Source of the DNA: Lewinellaceae bacterium
Lineage (GTDB): Bacteria > Bacteroidota > Bacteroidia > Chitinophagales > Saprospiraceae
NCBI GenBank assembly: GCA_020636045.1
Contig: JACJYP010000020.1
Span: 1 to 35,338 of the forward strand
Length of the DNA stretch: 35,338 nucleotides
Direction of reading: 5' to 3'
Notes under the pieces: model-generated
Databases searched by the model: none
Seen by the model: the letters and a program-made list of their open reading frames with translations, nothing else
Told to the model about the DNA's origin: nothing
Shown here: positions 25,842 to 33,575 of the stretch, one piece after another
Layout: each line of letters begins with the position of its first letter
Position numbering within the stretch: the stretch's first letter is position 1
Program-made: the position numbers and the translations under genes

Positions 25842-26873
25842 TTGAAATTACAGGAAAGAACGGCGCTGCTGGCCGAACTGGGCGCTTACCTGAAAAGCGG
25901 GGGCGACGCGGACCTGGATACTGCGATCCGGCAGTCGTACCAGGAAAACCGCTGGTTTACGGAAGAAAACACCCGCCTTGCGCTCGAAGCGATCGCCAAT
26001 GCCTTTCTCGACCGCGAACTGCTCACAACATGGGCGGGAGAGTACGCGATTGACGATCTGCCGCACCCCAACAAAACGGTGGGACTGGTCATGGCCGGCA
26101 ATATTCCGCTGGTCGGTTTCCACGACTGGTTGTGTGTGTTTGCGGCGGGGCACCGGGCCCGGGTGAAATGTTCGGAAAAAGACAAACGCCTGCTGCCGCT
26201 GCTGGTCAAAAAGATGGGGGAGTGGGCCCCCGAATCGTGGGCATTCACGGAATTTACCGTCGACGGCGAGCCTTTGCGCGGCTTCGAGGCCGTGATCGCG
26301 ACGGGCAGCAACAATACGGCGCGCTATTTCGAGCAGTATTTCGGAAAATACCCGAACATCATCCGCCGCAACCGCAACGGCGTGGCCGTGCTCGACGGAT
26401 CGGAAACGCTGGCGGAATTGTACGCGCTCGGGCGCGATATTTTTTCGTATTTCGGACTGGGTTGCCGCAACGTCACCAAACTGTACCTGCCCGAGGGGTA
26501 CGATTTTACGCCGCTGCTGGAGGCCTTGCATGAGTACCGCGAGATCATTCACCACGACAAGTACAAGAACAACTTCGACTACAACCTCACCCTGTACATC
26601 CTGAACAACGAGCCTTACCGGAACAACGGCTGCCTGTTGCTGCGTGAGGATCCATCCCTGCAGGCACGTATCGCCTCCGTGCATTACGGATTTTACACGG
26701 ATCGCGAGAAGCTGGAAGCCCAACTAGACAGCATACGCGACCAGATACAATGCGTGGTGGGCCGCGAGCCGCTCGGCGGATTTCAGGTATTGCCGTTCGG
26801 AAAAAGCCAGGAGCCCGGCCTGAGCGACTATCCCGACGGAGTCGACGTCATGGAATTTTTAACAAAACTCTGA
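25842..26873 (+). CDS. LuxC-type acyl-CoA reductase
   Basis: A 343-aa enzyme of the LuxC acyl-CoA reductase family (aldehyde dehydrogenase fold), which reduces acyl-CoA or an acyl-enzyme to aldehyde with NAD(P)H. The conserved region FSYFGLGCRNVTKLYLPEGY holds the likely nucleophile Cys208. The family pattern 'VGLVMAGNIPLVGFHDWLCVFAAGH' lies at ~80-104 and 'VIATGSNNTARYFEQYF' at ~151-167. It starts with TTG at 25842: no in-frame ATG occurs until about residue 52, and the conserved N-terminus begins earlier. trmD begins 8 bp after its stop, so the two are cotranscribed. The aldehyde product's use is not visible here, with no luxAB nearby. Confidence 0.85.
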   Translation: MKLQERTALLAELGAYLKSGGDADLDTAIRQSYQENRWFTEENTRLALEAIANAFLDRELLTTWAGEYAIDDLPHPNKTVGLVMAGNIPLVGFHDWLCVFAAGHRARVKCSEKDKRLLPLLVKKMGEWAPESWAFTEFTVDGEPLRGFEAVIATGSNNTARYFEQYFGKYPNIIRRNRNGVAVLDGSETLAELYALGRDIFSYFGLGCRNVTKLYLPEGYDFTPLLEALHEYREIIHHDKYKNNFDYNLTLYILNNEPYRNNGCLLLREDPSLQARIASVHYGFYTDREKLEAQLDSIRDQIQCVVGREPLGGFQVLPFGKSQEPGLSDYPDGVDVMEFLTKL

Positions 26874-26881
26874 CCCGAACG

Positions 26882-27580
26882 ATGCGATTCGATATCATCA
26901 CCGTGTTGCCGGAATTGCTGGAGAGTCCGCTCAACCACTCCATCATGAAACGCGCGAAAGACAAGGGCTTGCTGGAAGTGCATCTGCACCATCTGCGCGA
27001 TTATGCGCCGGGTAAACACCGGCAGGTAGATGACTATCAGTTCGGCGGCGGCGCGGGCATGGTGATGAAACCCGAACCCCTGTCGGCCTGCATCGAAAAA
27101 CTACTTGCAGAACGCCCCTACGACGAGGTGATCTACATGACGCCCGATGGAAAAAGGCTCGATCAGGAGATTGGCAACCGCTTGTCGATGAAAGGCAACC
27201 TGATGGTGCTTTGCGGTCATTACAAAGGGGTGGACGAACGCATCCGGCAGAAATACGTGACCCTGGAGATCAGCATTGGCGATTATGTGCTTTCGGGCGG
27301 CGAACTCGCCGCGGCGGTACTGGTCGACGTAGTCGGCCGGTTGATCCCCGGCGTGCTGAACGACGAAACTTCGGCGCTGTTCGACAGTTTTCAAGACAAT
27401 TTGTTGGCTCCGCCGGTGTACACAAGACCGGCCGTATGGGAAGGCATGGCTGTGCCCGAAGTACTGCTGTCGGGCAACGACAAGTTGATCGACGAGTGGC
27501 GGCACGATCAAAGCGTCCGGCGCACCCGCGAACGCAGACCCGATATCTGGGAGAAATACGCCGGAAGCGAAGAAGAGTAG
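26882..27580 (+). CDS. trmD: tRNA (guanine-37-N1)-methyltransferase
   Basis: The 232-aa SPOUT methyltransferase that makes m1G37 in tRNAs reading CNN codons and prevents frameshifting. It starts MRFDIITVLPEL, the classic TrmD N-terminus. The knot motifs are present: FGGGAGMVMKPEPL, MVLCGHYKGVDERI and 'IGDYVLSGGELAAAVLVDVVGRLIPGVL', with a C-terminal domain ending RRPDIWEKY. The length is near the family norm. An upstream-extended 276-aa frame overlapping the reductase is rejected in favour of the ATG at 26882. rpsP and rplS, usual neighbours in many bacteria, are absent. Here it follows the LuxC-type gene. Confidence 0.95.
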   Translation: MRFDIITVLPELLESPLNHSIMKRAKDKGLLEVHLHHLRDYAPGKHRQVDDYQFGGGAGMVMKPEPLSACIEKLLAERPYDEVIYMTPDGKRLDQEIGNRLSMKGNLMVLCGHYKGVDERIRQKYVTLEISIGDYVLSGGELAAAVLVDVVGRLIPGVLNDETSALFDSFQDNLLAPPVYTRPAVWEGMAVPEVLLSGNDKLIDEWRHDQSVRRTRERRPDIWEKYAGSEEE

Positions 27581-27628
27581 TTGCGGGTAACTTTCTGAAA
27601 AACTGCGATATATGTGCCATCTGCACCT

Positions 27629-27648
27629 AGTTTCCAGTTTCCAGTTTC
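27629..27648. repeat. TTTCCAG short-period repeat tract
   Basis: About three units of TTTCCAG in tandem, related to the tracts at 17243-17297 (opposite strand) and 27781-27816. Confidence 0.5.
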
Positions 27649-27780
27649 GCATATGAGGGGCACTGGCTTGCGAAGCCGCCTTGCAGGGGACATTTATGAC
27701 CAACAGGCCAGCATGACGGCCATGAATGGCCTTGACCCGGGCGGCGTAAACGCCGCGCTACCAATCTTCTGTGAAGTGCT

Positions 27781-27816
27781 GGTTTCCAATTTCTAATTTC
27801 CAATTTCCTGTTTCCC
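27781..27816. repeat. TTTCCAATTTC short-period repeat tract overlapping a gene end
   Basis: Units TTTCCAATTTCTAATTTCC and similar, reverse-complementary in style to 17243-17297. On the minus strand it supplies the last residues (KQEIGN) of the DUF2256-like frame, as if the repeat had replaced the original gene end. Confidence 0.65.
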
Positions 27817-27953
27817 CGCCTTTCGGCAACGATCGCTGCAATACCTCACTTCTTCCCACACGGATTCCCACTTTTTTCTCCACGAGAAAGGCCTGCCGCA
27901 AGCAGCGCAGATTTTCCGGAGCAGATATCGTTTTTTTTGATCTGTTTGGGCAT
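27793..27953 (-). pseudogene. DUF2256-like zinc-binding small protein, apparently frameshifted at an A8 run
   Basis: The minus-strand frame contains ICAACGRPFSWRKKW followed by WEEVRYCSDRCRK, the signature of the ~50-60-aa DUF2256 family (four Cys as CxxC...CxxxC, probably zinc-binding; function unknown). The natural start appears to be the ATG at 27953 (MPKQIKK...), as in relatives, but it lies one frame away. A run of eight As (27932-27939) separates the two frames, and nine As would give one continuous 53-aa protein. The alternative is a TTG start at 27990 in the same frame as the Cys motif. Its end runs into the TTTCCA repeat. It could be a real frameshift, slippage that restores the frame, or a sequencing error. 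Confidence 0.65.
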
Positions 27954-28056
27954 AACAGGAATGCAGTTCGCAAAAAAAATATATTGACAATCAACATATT
28001 GGCTGCCGGGCAGCGCGGGAATTATTCCGTAGGGAATCCCTGTTTGTAGACAAGTG

Positions 28057-28373
28057 TCATTTCCCGTTTATTAACCCCATCGGGCAATGTCATTGACTTA
28101 AGACCTCGGAGAGGTCAAATGTTTTAGAAAAAGATTGGGCATCAATGTTTTACGACCTCGGAGAGGTCGAACAATTAATTAACAACCAACGAATTAATTC
28201 CGTTCGACCTCTGAGGTCTTTATAAAAATGGTTTGGCTTTTCTACAAATGTATGACCTCTCCGAGGTCAAAACCCTTAAGTCAATGACATTGCCCCATCG
28301 GGGTTTCCTTTGGTAAAACAGGAAACCCTTAACAGGGTTGATGCATGTTCCTTGTATACTATAAACGGGAATG
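28057..28373. repeat. Nested inverted-repeat element with four GACCTC/GAGGTC palindromes
   Basis: A perfect 21-bp inverted repeat (28082-28102 and 28275-28295, GGGCAATGTCATTGACTTAA plus one base) encloses four short palindromes: GACCTCGGAGAGGTC at 28102 and 28154, GACCTCTGAGGTC at 28206, and GACCTCTCCGAGGTC at 28254. Spacing is about 48-52 bp. Outer pairs extend it: AACCCCATCGGG with CCCCATCGGGGTT, and TCATTTCCCGTTTA with TAAACGGGAATGA. Another palindrome, AACCCTTAACAGGGTT, lies in the right arm. It has no coding potential. Confidence 0.7.
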
Positions 28374-28434
28374 AACGTCGGGGTACAATATGCGGATAGC
28401 CGTAAAAAATATTTTAAAGTAAAAACAAAATGTT

Positions 28435-28442
28435 TATTTTTG
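28435..28442 (+). promoter_or_regulatory. Candidate -7 promoter element with downstream palindrome for the zinc-ribbon gene
   Basis: TATTTTTG matches TAnnTTTG and would start transcription near 28449. An imperfect palindrome GTTAAACCCTGGGTTAAC (28456-28473, 14 of 18 positions symmetric) lies just after it, in operator position or as a leader hairpin. The leader before the ATG at 28573 would be about 120 nt. Confidence 0.45.
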
Positions 28443-28572
28443 CAGTTGAGAATCCGTTAAACCCTGGGTTAACTGGTGTTACTGCCGACTGCTACAGCCC
28501 ACTATTACCTCAAACCCGCTTTTTTTATTTACTCTGGATTAAATCTGATGCGACAACCAAGATATTCGATCC

Positions 28573-29529
28573 ATGCATCTTTGTCCCAACTGTGCCGCCG
28601 AAATCATTCCCGGAGCGAAATTCTGCCATCGCTGCGGCGATCGCTTCGTGGAAAAAACCAAAGCCTGTCCTGCATGCCAGGGTCAGAGTCCGATCGCATC
28701 CGTTTTTTGCCACTTCTGCGGATTCCATTTTGAAGGAAAATCGGCTCCACCTTCGTTGTACGAAGCCAAATATCCCCTGGATTTCGATCCGGACACGTTA
28801 ACGGATCAGGTAAAGGCATTGTTTTTCAGTTGTTTGAGGCACAGGGTGGAGGAGGAGCACGATATCGCGCGGTACAGCGATTACGTGGAGCGGTTTTACC
28901 AGTCGCGTTTCCGCGAGATATACAATGTGCGCGCCGAGCAGATCGCCGAAGATGCGCTCGTGCAATGGGAACGCTTCGGTCAGGAAGCCCTGCAGGAGAT
29001 CGACCGGCGTATCGACATCGCATTCGAGGGCCTGCTCGATTATTTCACGATCCAGTTTTGTCCCGACCTGAACGGCATCATTTTGCCCGCTTCCATCCTG
29101 AAACACGAAAAAGTACAGCCCGGCAAAACCGATCAGTGGGCCATGATCCGCGATTTTCTCGATTTCGAGCGGGAAGAAGAGACGTTTTACTTTAATTTCA
29201 TCACCATGCCGCGGGACCTGCTGGAAAATGTGTGCAAGCACTTCCTGTTTGCCGATCGCAAGGAAAAGATATGGTTCATTTGCGACCTTTCGATCAAAGG
29301 GAACGGCAAAGAAGGGTTTGCCATGACCGACAGCAGACTTTACTGGCGCGCGCCCTTCGACCGGCCGCGGCGGGTGCGGTATGCCGAGTTGCGGGAAACA
29401 AAAAAAGAAAAGAACTGGCTCACGATCAACGGGCACTTTTTTAATGTGAATCCCTCCCTGAACCTGAAGATGTACAAACTGCTGAAAAAACTCAGGGGAT
29501 GGCGTATGCCGGCGGCGATGGGCGCCTGA
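28573..29529 (+). CDS. Double zinc-ribbon protein with C-terminal PH-like region
   Basis: A 318-aa cytosolic protein of unknown role. Two zinc ribbons open it: CPNCAAEIIPGAKFCHRCG (4-22) and CPACQGQSPIASVFCHFCG (32-50), each with two CxxC pairs. A helical, acidic middle (~75-200) follows. The last third ('GFAMTDSRLYWRAPFDRPRRVRYAELRETK', then 'WLTINGHFFNV') resembles bacterial PH-like domains, which often bind membranes or partners; that is tentative. The ATG at 28573 begins directly at the first ribbon. No operon partner: tRNA-His follows after 90 bp. Ribbon-plus-PH proteins are typical regulatory or scaffold proteins, but nothing here fixes the function. Confidence 0.75.
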   Translation: MHLCPNCAAEIIPGAKFCHRCGDRFVEKTKACPACQGQSPIASVFCHFCGFHFEGKSAPPSLYEAKYPLDFDPDTLTDQVKALFFSCLRHRVEEEHDIARYSDYVERFYQSRFREIYNVRAEQIAEDALVQWERFGQEALQEIDRRIDIAFEGLLDYFTIQFCPDLNGIILPASILKHEKVQPGKTDQWAMIRDFLDFEREEETFYFNFITMPRDLLENVCKHFLFADRKEKIWFICDLSIKGNGKEGFAMTDSRLYWRAPFDRPRRVRYAELRETKKEKNWLTINGHFFNVNPSLNLKMYKLLKKLRGWRMPAAMGA

Positions 29530-29571
29530 ATGAACGGCGATCATTTTTTTGAAAATTTCCGCCTTGCAGAA

Positions 29572-29604
29572 TTTGCCAAATACCTGTTCGGACACGTATC
29601 TTTG
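29572..29604 (+). promoter_or_regulatory. Promoter of tRNA-His (-33 TTTG and -7 TATCTTTG)
   Basis: TTTG at 29572-29575 and TATCTTTG at 29597-29604, 21 bp apart, close to the Bacteroidota TTTG-N19-TAnnTTTG pattern. It lies 15 bp before the tRNA. The -7 part is nearly the same as the candidate ssrA promoter. Confidence 0.65.
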
Positions 29605-29618
29605 CATCCGCTTTAAAC

Positions 29619-29693
<75 letters not shown>

Positions 29694-29698
29694 CCCTG

Positions 29699-29731
29699 AC
29701 GGGATACTCGCATACGGGTATCCCGTTTTTT
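29699..29731 (+). terminator. Rho-independent terminator after tRNA-His
   Basis: ACGGGATAC and GTATCCCGT form a 9-bp stem around a ~10-nt loop, followed by six Ts. Confidence 0.88.
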
Positions 29732-29751
29732 CATGCCCGTGCCGGTTGTAA

Positions 29752-30228
29752 CTATTTGGGGTGCACCATCCCTTTCAACAGTACGCTGGTTTCGCCTGGC
29801 AAGGTATTCGCCGTGATATAGATCAGTTTTTTCTGCAGGTCGTGTTTCCCGCTGGTATTGAATTTGGCCGTGATCTCCCCGCCTTCCCCCGGCGCGATGG
29901 GTTCTTCCGGGTACTCGGGGATCGTGCAGCCGCAGGAGGAGCGCGCTTTCAGGATGGTCAGCGGCACCTTTCCGGTATTGGTGAACTTGTATTTATGTAT
30001 GACCATATCGCCGGCCGTTACTTCGCCGAAATCGAACACGGTTTCTTCAAACGTAATGCGCGCCATCCTGCTGCTGTCGGCCGGCTGGCCGGCGCTGACC
30101 GGGTTGCGCACCAGATCGGCATTGGAGCCGGTTTTTATTTCTTTCACGCCTTCCTGAGCGTTGTCGTTCTGGCAGGCGGAGAGGCCCAAAACAGCCAGGA
30201 AACAGAGAAAAAACAGGTTGTTTTTCAT
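29752..30228 (-). CDS. DUF1573-family lipoprotein
   Basis: A 158-aa exported lipoprotein. The signal peptide ends in a lipobox LSAC (Cys19), so it should be lipid-anchored in the envelope. The DUF1573 (immunoglobulin-like, ASH-type) domain spans ~55-155, with the hallmark 'FDFGEVTAGDMVIHKYKFTNTG' and 'SSCGCTIPEYPEEPIAPGEGGEI'. The conserved CGC could form a redox-active or structural pair. The function of the family is not established. It is transcribed divergently from aroK with a candidate promoter at 30265-30258, and its 3' end faces the tRNA-His terminator. Confidence 0.88.
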   Translation of the reverse strand: MKNNLFFLCFLAVLGLSACQNDNAQEGVKEIKTGSNADLVRNPVSAGQPADSSRMARITFEETVFDFGEVTAGDMVIHKYKFTNTGKVPLTILKARSSCGCTIPEYPEEPIAPGEGGEITAKFNTSGKHDLQKKLIYITANTLPGETSVLLKGMVHPK

Positions 30229-30257
30229 GATCTCAATGTTTATTGTCGGATATTCGG

Positions 30258-30265
30258 CAAAAATA
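30258..30265 (-). promoter_or_regulatory. Candidate -7 promoter element for the DUF1573 lipoprotein
   Basis: The minus strand reads TATTTTTG, a full TAnnTTTG match, 30 bp before the start codon. Confidence 0.5.
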
Positions 30266-30313
30266 CGGCAGTTGCATCAATCCGGCTTTTCCCCTGATCA
30301 CAACAAAACGCAA

Positions 30314-30823
30314 ATGGAACAACGCATCTTCCTGATCGGATTTATGGGCAGTGGCAAAACGCGCTGGGGCAGGGTAGTGGCGGGCACCCTGCACTATCCT
30401 TACCTCGACCTCGACGAGGAGATCGAGCGCGGGGAACGGCGCTCTGTTTCCGATATTTTTGAAATGAATGGCGAATCGGGGTTTCGCAAACTGGAACAGC
30501 AGTACCTCCACCGCATGATCGCCCGGCCGAATGCCCTGATCTCTACCGGCGGCGGCACGCCATGCTTTTTCGATAATATGGCCTGGATGAAGCAGCACGG
30601 CATCACTATATACCTGAAATGCCCGCCCGCCGTGCTTTTTTTCAGGCTGAAAAACGACAAGCCGCGTCCGCTGCTGAAGGGGCTGGATGACGACGGGCTG
30701 ATGGACTTTATCGAAGCACGCATGATCGAGCGCGAACCGGTTTACCTGCAGGCCGATCATATCGTGGAATATACCGCGGACGAAAGAAGCATGTTGCAGG
30801 CCCTGCTCAGTCTGATCCTTTGA
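30314..30823 (+). CDS. aroK: Shikimate kinase
   Basis: A 169-aa cytosolic kinase that phosphorylates shikimate in the aromatic amino acid (chorismate) pathway. The P-loop GFMGSGKT lies at ~9-16, followed by YLDLDEEIE with the Asp pair for Mg2+ and shikimate. ERRSVSDIFEMNGESGFRKLE carries the shikimate-binding Arg, and STGGGTP (~77-83) the substrate loop. The lid Arg lies in DKPRPLLKG. The ATG at 30314 is chosen over an upstream frame start at 30161 because the family N-terminus begins there. Its last 17 bp overlap the 3' end of recQ tail-to-tail. Length is normal for the family. Confidence 0.92.
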   Translation: MEQRIFLIGFMGSGKTRWGRVVAGTLHYPYLDLDEEIERGERRSVSDIFEMNGESGFRKLEQQYLHRMIARPNALISTGGGTPCFFDNMAWMKQHGITIYLKCPPAVLFFRLKNDKPRPLLKGLDDDGLMDFIEARMIEREPVYLQADHIVEYTADERSMLQALLSLIL

Positions 30824-32726
30824 GGTGTATTTTTTCGTCGGCGTCCTGCAACAATGTTCCTTCATCCAGCATGTACGCGATCGCTTTGGCCACGGTTTCG
30901 TGGCGTTTCTGTGCAAAAGCACTCAAAATCTCCTCGAAGCGCAGCGCTTCGTCGCGCAGCACTTCTCTGATCTTGCGTTCCATCGACTCGAACACCTCGG
31001 CGGGCAGTTCGCTTTTGTTCCGGCCCGTACAGACGTCGCAAATGCCGCAGGCTTCACTTTCCGTTTCACCAAAATAGGCGAGCAACTGCCGGCTGCGACA
31101 GCGACGCGTTTCGGCGTAGGCAATGGCGTGTTCCACGCGTTCTTCCGCGCGCTGTTTTCTGAAGCGGAACATCGCCTGGTCGATCGAAAGGGATTCCGAA
31201 GCCACACGCTCGCGCAGGAATACCAGTTGAGGTTTGTCTTTTCGGGGTTCGTACACCAGAATTTCCTCTTTTTGTGCCGCTTCCAGCACCTGTCGCACCT
31301 GTGCCGGTGTGAGCTTGGCGTATTGCGCCACCGTCGATTCGCTGATCCCGGCAAAACCGTTGTGGATGCCCGGGTAGGCGCGCAACAGCACTTTCAGGAT
31401 CGTATCGGCCTGTTTGTTGCGCAACTGGTAGTCGTACAATGCCTCCCGGCTGGCCGTCACATGTACGCGTGCCGGCGTGCCTGCAGCATCGCTGAGGGCG
31501 ATCCAGCCCTCTTGCTCCAGCAAGCGTAAAGCCGAATGTGTCGGCGCCGTATCCAGTTTGTACGTGGTACAAAAAAATGGCAGGTCAAAATCGAAAGAGA
31601 CACCTGCTCCCGCTCCGATGGCGAGTTGCGTAAAACTGCCCAGGGCCTGGTACACCCGCCGTACGTATTCAAGGTCGGGATACGCAGCCTGCTGGTGAAA
31701 ACGCAGTTGATCGGCGTCGGCAGGAGTGTACAGCAGCGTTGCATATGATTTTTTTCCATCGCGCCCGCCCCGCCCCGCTTCCTGGAAATATGCTTCCAGG
31801 CTATCGGGCAGGTTCAGGTGCACGACTACGCGCACATCGGGCTTGTCGATGCCCATGCCAAAGGCGTTGGTACATACCACGATGCGCGTTTTCCCGGTCA
31901 TCCAGTTATCCTGGCGACTGTTGCGGTCTGCGGGCGGCAAGCCGGCATGGTAGAAGTCGGCGCTGAAGCCGTGGCGGTTCAAAAAAGAGGCGATCTCTTT
32001 AGTCTCGCCACGGCTGCGCACGTACACGATGCCCGTACCTGGCACATTGCGCAGGATGTCCAGCAGTTTTTCGCGCTTTTTATGCTCGTACAATACCGAA
32101 TAGGAGAGATTGGCGCGTGCAAAGCTCTGCCGGAACACGTTTTTTTTGCGGAACGCCAGTTTCTCTTGTATGTCTTCGAGCACATCGGCGGTGGCCGTTG
32201 CCGTCAGTGCGAGAAAAGGCGTATCCGGCAGATAACTGCGCAGGTCGGCGATCTGGAGATACGGCGGCCGGAAATCGTAGCCCCACTGGCTGATGCAATG
32301 CGCTTCGTCGACAGCCAGCAGGTTGACATTCATGCGTTGCAGGCGAGAGACGGCGAGGTCGGTTTTCAGGCGTTCGGGGCTGAGATACAGGAGTTTGTAT
32401 GCGCCGTTGCAGGCATTTTCAAAAGTGATGTCGATCTCGCGGGCGCTCATGCCCGAATAGATGGCCGCCGCCGGCACCTGACGTTGCTGCAATTGCTGCA
32501 CCTGGTCCTTCATCAGCGCGATCAGCGGCGACACGACGATGCAGATGCCTTCCCGGCAAAGCGCCGGCACCTGGTAGCAGACCGATTTTCCGCCGCCTGT
32601 CGGCAACAGCGCCAAGGTATCCTGCCCCTCGAGTACGGAGTGGATGATCTCCTCCTGCAAAGGCCGGAAGGCAGCAAAGCCCCAGTATTGCTTCAGGATG
32701 TCGAGCGGTTCGTGCACAGGTTTCAC
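30807..32726 (-). CDS. recQ: RecQ-family ATP-dependent DNA helicase
   Basis: A 639-aa 3'-5' DNA helicase for recombination and replication-fork repair. Motif 0 (FRPLQEEII) is followed by Walker A LPTGGGKS (41-48), DEAH (140-143), TATAT and GRGGRDG. The RecQ-C zinc site has C543, C560, C563 and C566, then a winged-helix-like end. There is no clear HRDC domain at the C-terminus, so it is the shorter type. Its 3' end overlaps aroK by 17 bp on the opposite strand. A TAnnTTTG element (TATTTTTG, 32753-32746) lies about 20 bp before the ATG. Some Bacteroidota carry more than one recQ, so this may not be the only copy. Confidence 0.93.
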   Translation of the reverse strand: MKPVHEPLDILKQYWGFAAFRPLQEEIIHSVLEGQDTLALLPTGGGKSVCYQVPALCREGICIVVSPLIALMKDQVQQLQQRQVPAAAIYSGMSAREIDITFENACNGAYKLLYLSPERLKTDLAVSRLQRMNVNLLAVDEAHCISQWGYDFRPPYLQIADLRSYLPDTPFLALTATATADVLEDIQEKLAFRKKNVFRQSFARANLSYSVLYEHKKREKLLDILRNVPGTGIVYVRSRGETKEIASFLNRHGFSADFYHAGLPPADRNSRQDNWMTGKTRIVVCTNAFGMGIDKPDVRVVVHLNLPDSLEAYFQEAGRGGRDGKKSYATLLYTPADADQLRFHQQAAYPDLEYVRRVYQALGSFTQLAIGAGAGVSFDFDLPFFCTTYKLDTAPTHSALRLLEQEGWIALSDAAGTPARVHVTASREALYDYQLRNKQADTILKVLLRAYPGIHNGFAGISESTVAQYAKLTPAQVRQVLEAAQKEEILVYEPRKDKPQLVFLRERVASESLSIDQAMFRFRKQRAEERVEHAIAYAETRRCRSRQLLAYFGETESEACGICDVCTGRNKSELPAEVFESMERKIREVLRDEALRFEEILSAFAQKRHETVAKAIAYMLDEGTLLQDADEKIHLKGSD

Positions 32727-32745
32727 GGGTAGCGGTCGTTTGCGG

Positions 32746-32753
32746 CAAAAATA
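32746..32753 (-). promoter_or_regulatory. Candidate -7 promoter element for recQ
   Basis: The minus strand reads TATTTTTG, a full TAnnTTTG match, giving a leader of about 13 nt. Confidence 0.5.
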
Positions 32754-32801
32754 AGCCGCTGCGCCGCACGGGGTACTGTTTGCGGGGATTTTCTGCCGGG
32801 A

Positions 32802-33575
32802 TCAGGGGCCCGCGATCTGTAATTGCTTCACGCCGACCTTGCCGCTCCGGGTTTTCATTTGAAGCCAGTAGGCGCCGGCGGGCACGCCGCGCAACAGGAC
32901 GCGCTGGGAAGCGTCGCCCGAAAGCTCTAGGGTTTTGACGACCCGTCCGTCCTGACCGATGACGGTAAGTTGCGCGGGCGGGTCCTGCTCGTCGCTGTAC
33001 ACGAGGGTGATCTCACCCTGACTGGGGTTGGGGCTGACGGAAAAATCGATCGACAGGTCTTTTGATGCCTGTGCCAGGTGTGCGGATTCACCGGCGTTGA
33101 ATAACGACGCCAGATCGCCGAAACTGCTCAATTCGAGCGTGCCCGCAAAACAGATCAGCACGAATTCTTCTTCCGAACCGACGAGCAGGATCAGGCCCGT
33201 CAATGCGTCGTTTTCATCCTGTACCCAGATGTGCACCTTGTCGTCGCCGTCGCGGACGGTCAGCAGCGCATCGTAGGTATCGGCGGGCACCAGCGGCAAC
33301 GCTTCGTTGTACAATTCCCGGGCAGTGCCGATGCTATCGGCTACCAGGATCGTCAGGCTGCCGATGTTACGCACGACATTCCGCAACTTTTGCCAGTCCT
33401 TGTCGTCGGTCTTGTGCTCTGTCACGACCTCGAACATTTCCCTGCTGAGAAAGGCGTACGTAAAAGCGCGGTCGTTTTTGTATTTGTCGATAAAGCCGTC
33501 GAGGTTGTTTTGTTGAGAAAAAACGGGGCAAACGGCCAACCCCAGGAAAAGCAGGAGCGGAAAGAATTGTTTCAT
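32802..33575 (-). CDS. DUF4252-like exported protein with T9SS sorting domain
   Basis: A 257-aa secreted protein. The ATG at 33575 opens a signal peptide (MKQFFPLLLFLGLAVCPVFS); the upstream start at 33602 is rejected. The N-terminal ~150 residues resemble DUF4252 ('RNVVRNIGSLTILVADS', 'VHIWVQDENDALTGLILLVGSEEEFVLICFAGTL'), a Bacteroidota envelope domain of unknown role. The C-terminal ~75 residues are a T9SS type A sorting domain, starting SVSPNPSQGEITL and ending YWLQMKTRSGKVGVKQLQI. Such a domain sends cargo across the outer membrane. DUF4252 proteins are commonly free-standing, so this fusion would place the domain outside the cell. It is divergent from the propeller gene at 33904. Confidence 0.8.
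   Translation of the reverse strand: MKQFFPLLLFLGLAVCPVFSQQNNLDGFIDKYKNDRAFTYAFLSREMFEVVTEHKTDDKDWQKLRNVVRNIGSLTILVADSIGTARELYNEALPLVPADTYDALLTVRDGDDKVHIWVQDENDALTGLILLVGSEEEFVLICFAGTLELSSFGDLASLFNAGESAHLAQASKDLSIDFSVSPNPSQGEITLVYSDEQDPPAQLTVIGQDGRVVKTLELSGDASQRVLLRGVPAGAYWLQMKTRSGKVGVKQLQIAGP

Larger units (their letters stand above)
27581..28572. other. Repeat-rich intergenic kilobase
   Basis: Between trmD and the zinc-ribbon gene. It contains GAAATT/TTTCCA-type tracts (27629-27648, 27781-27816), a small GCGGCGT/ACGCCGC palindrome near 27743-27759, and a broken-looking DUF2256 gene on the minus strand (27793-27953). A large inverted-repeat cluster (28057-28373) and the downstream gene's promoter (28435-28442) follow. 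I see no other gene. Confidence 0.65.

Noticed and set aside
26750..27580. 276-aa version of TrmD
   Set aside because: The extension overlaps the acyl-CoA reductase, and the conserved TrmD N-terminus starts at the ATG at 26882.
28102..28268. The repeated GACCTC palindromes as a CRISPR array
   Set aside because: The repeats are only 13-15 bp, vary in sequence, sit inside a larger inverted repeat, and no cas gene is present.
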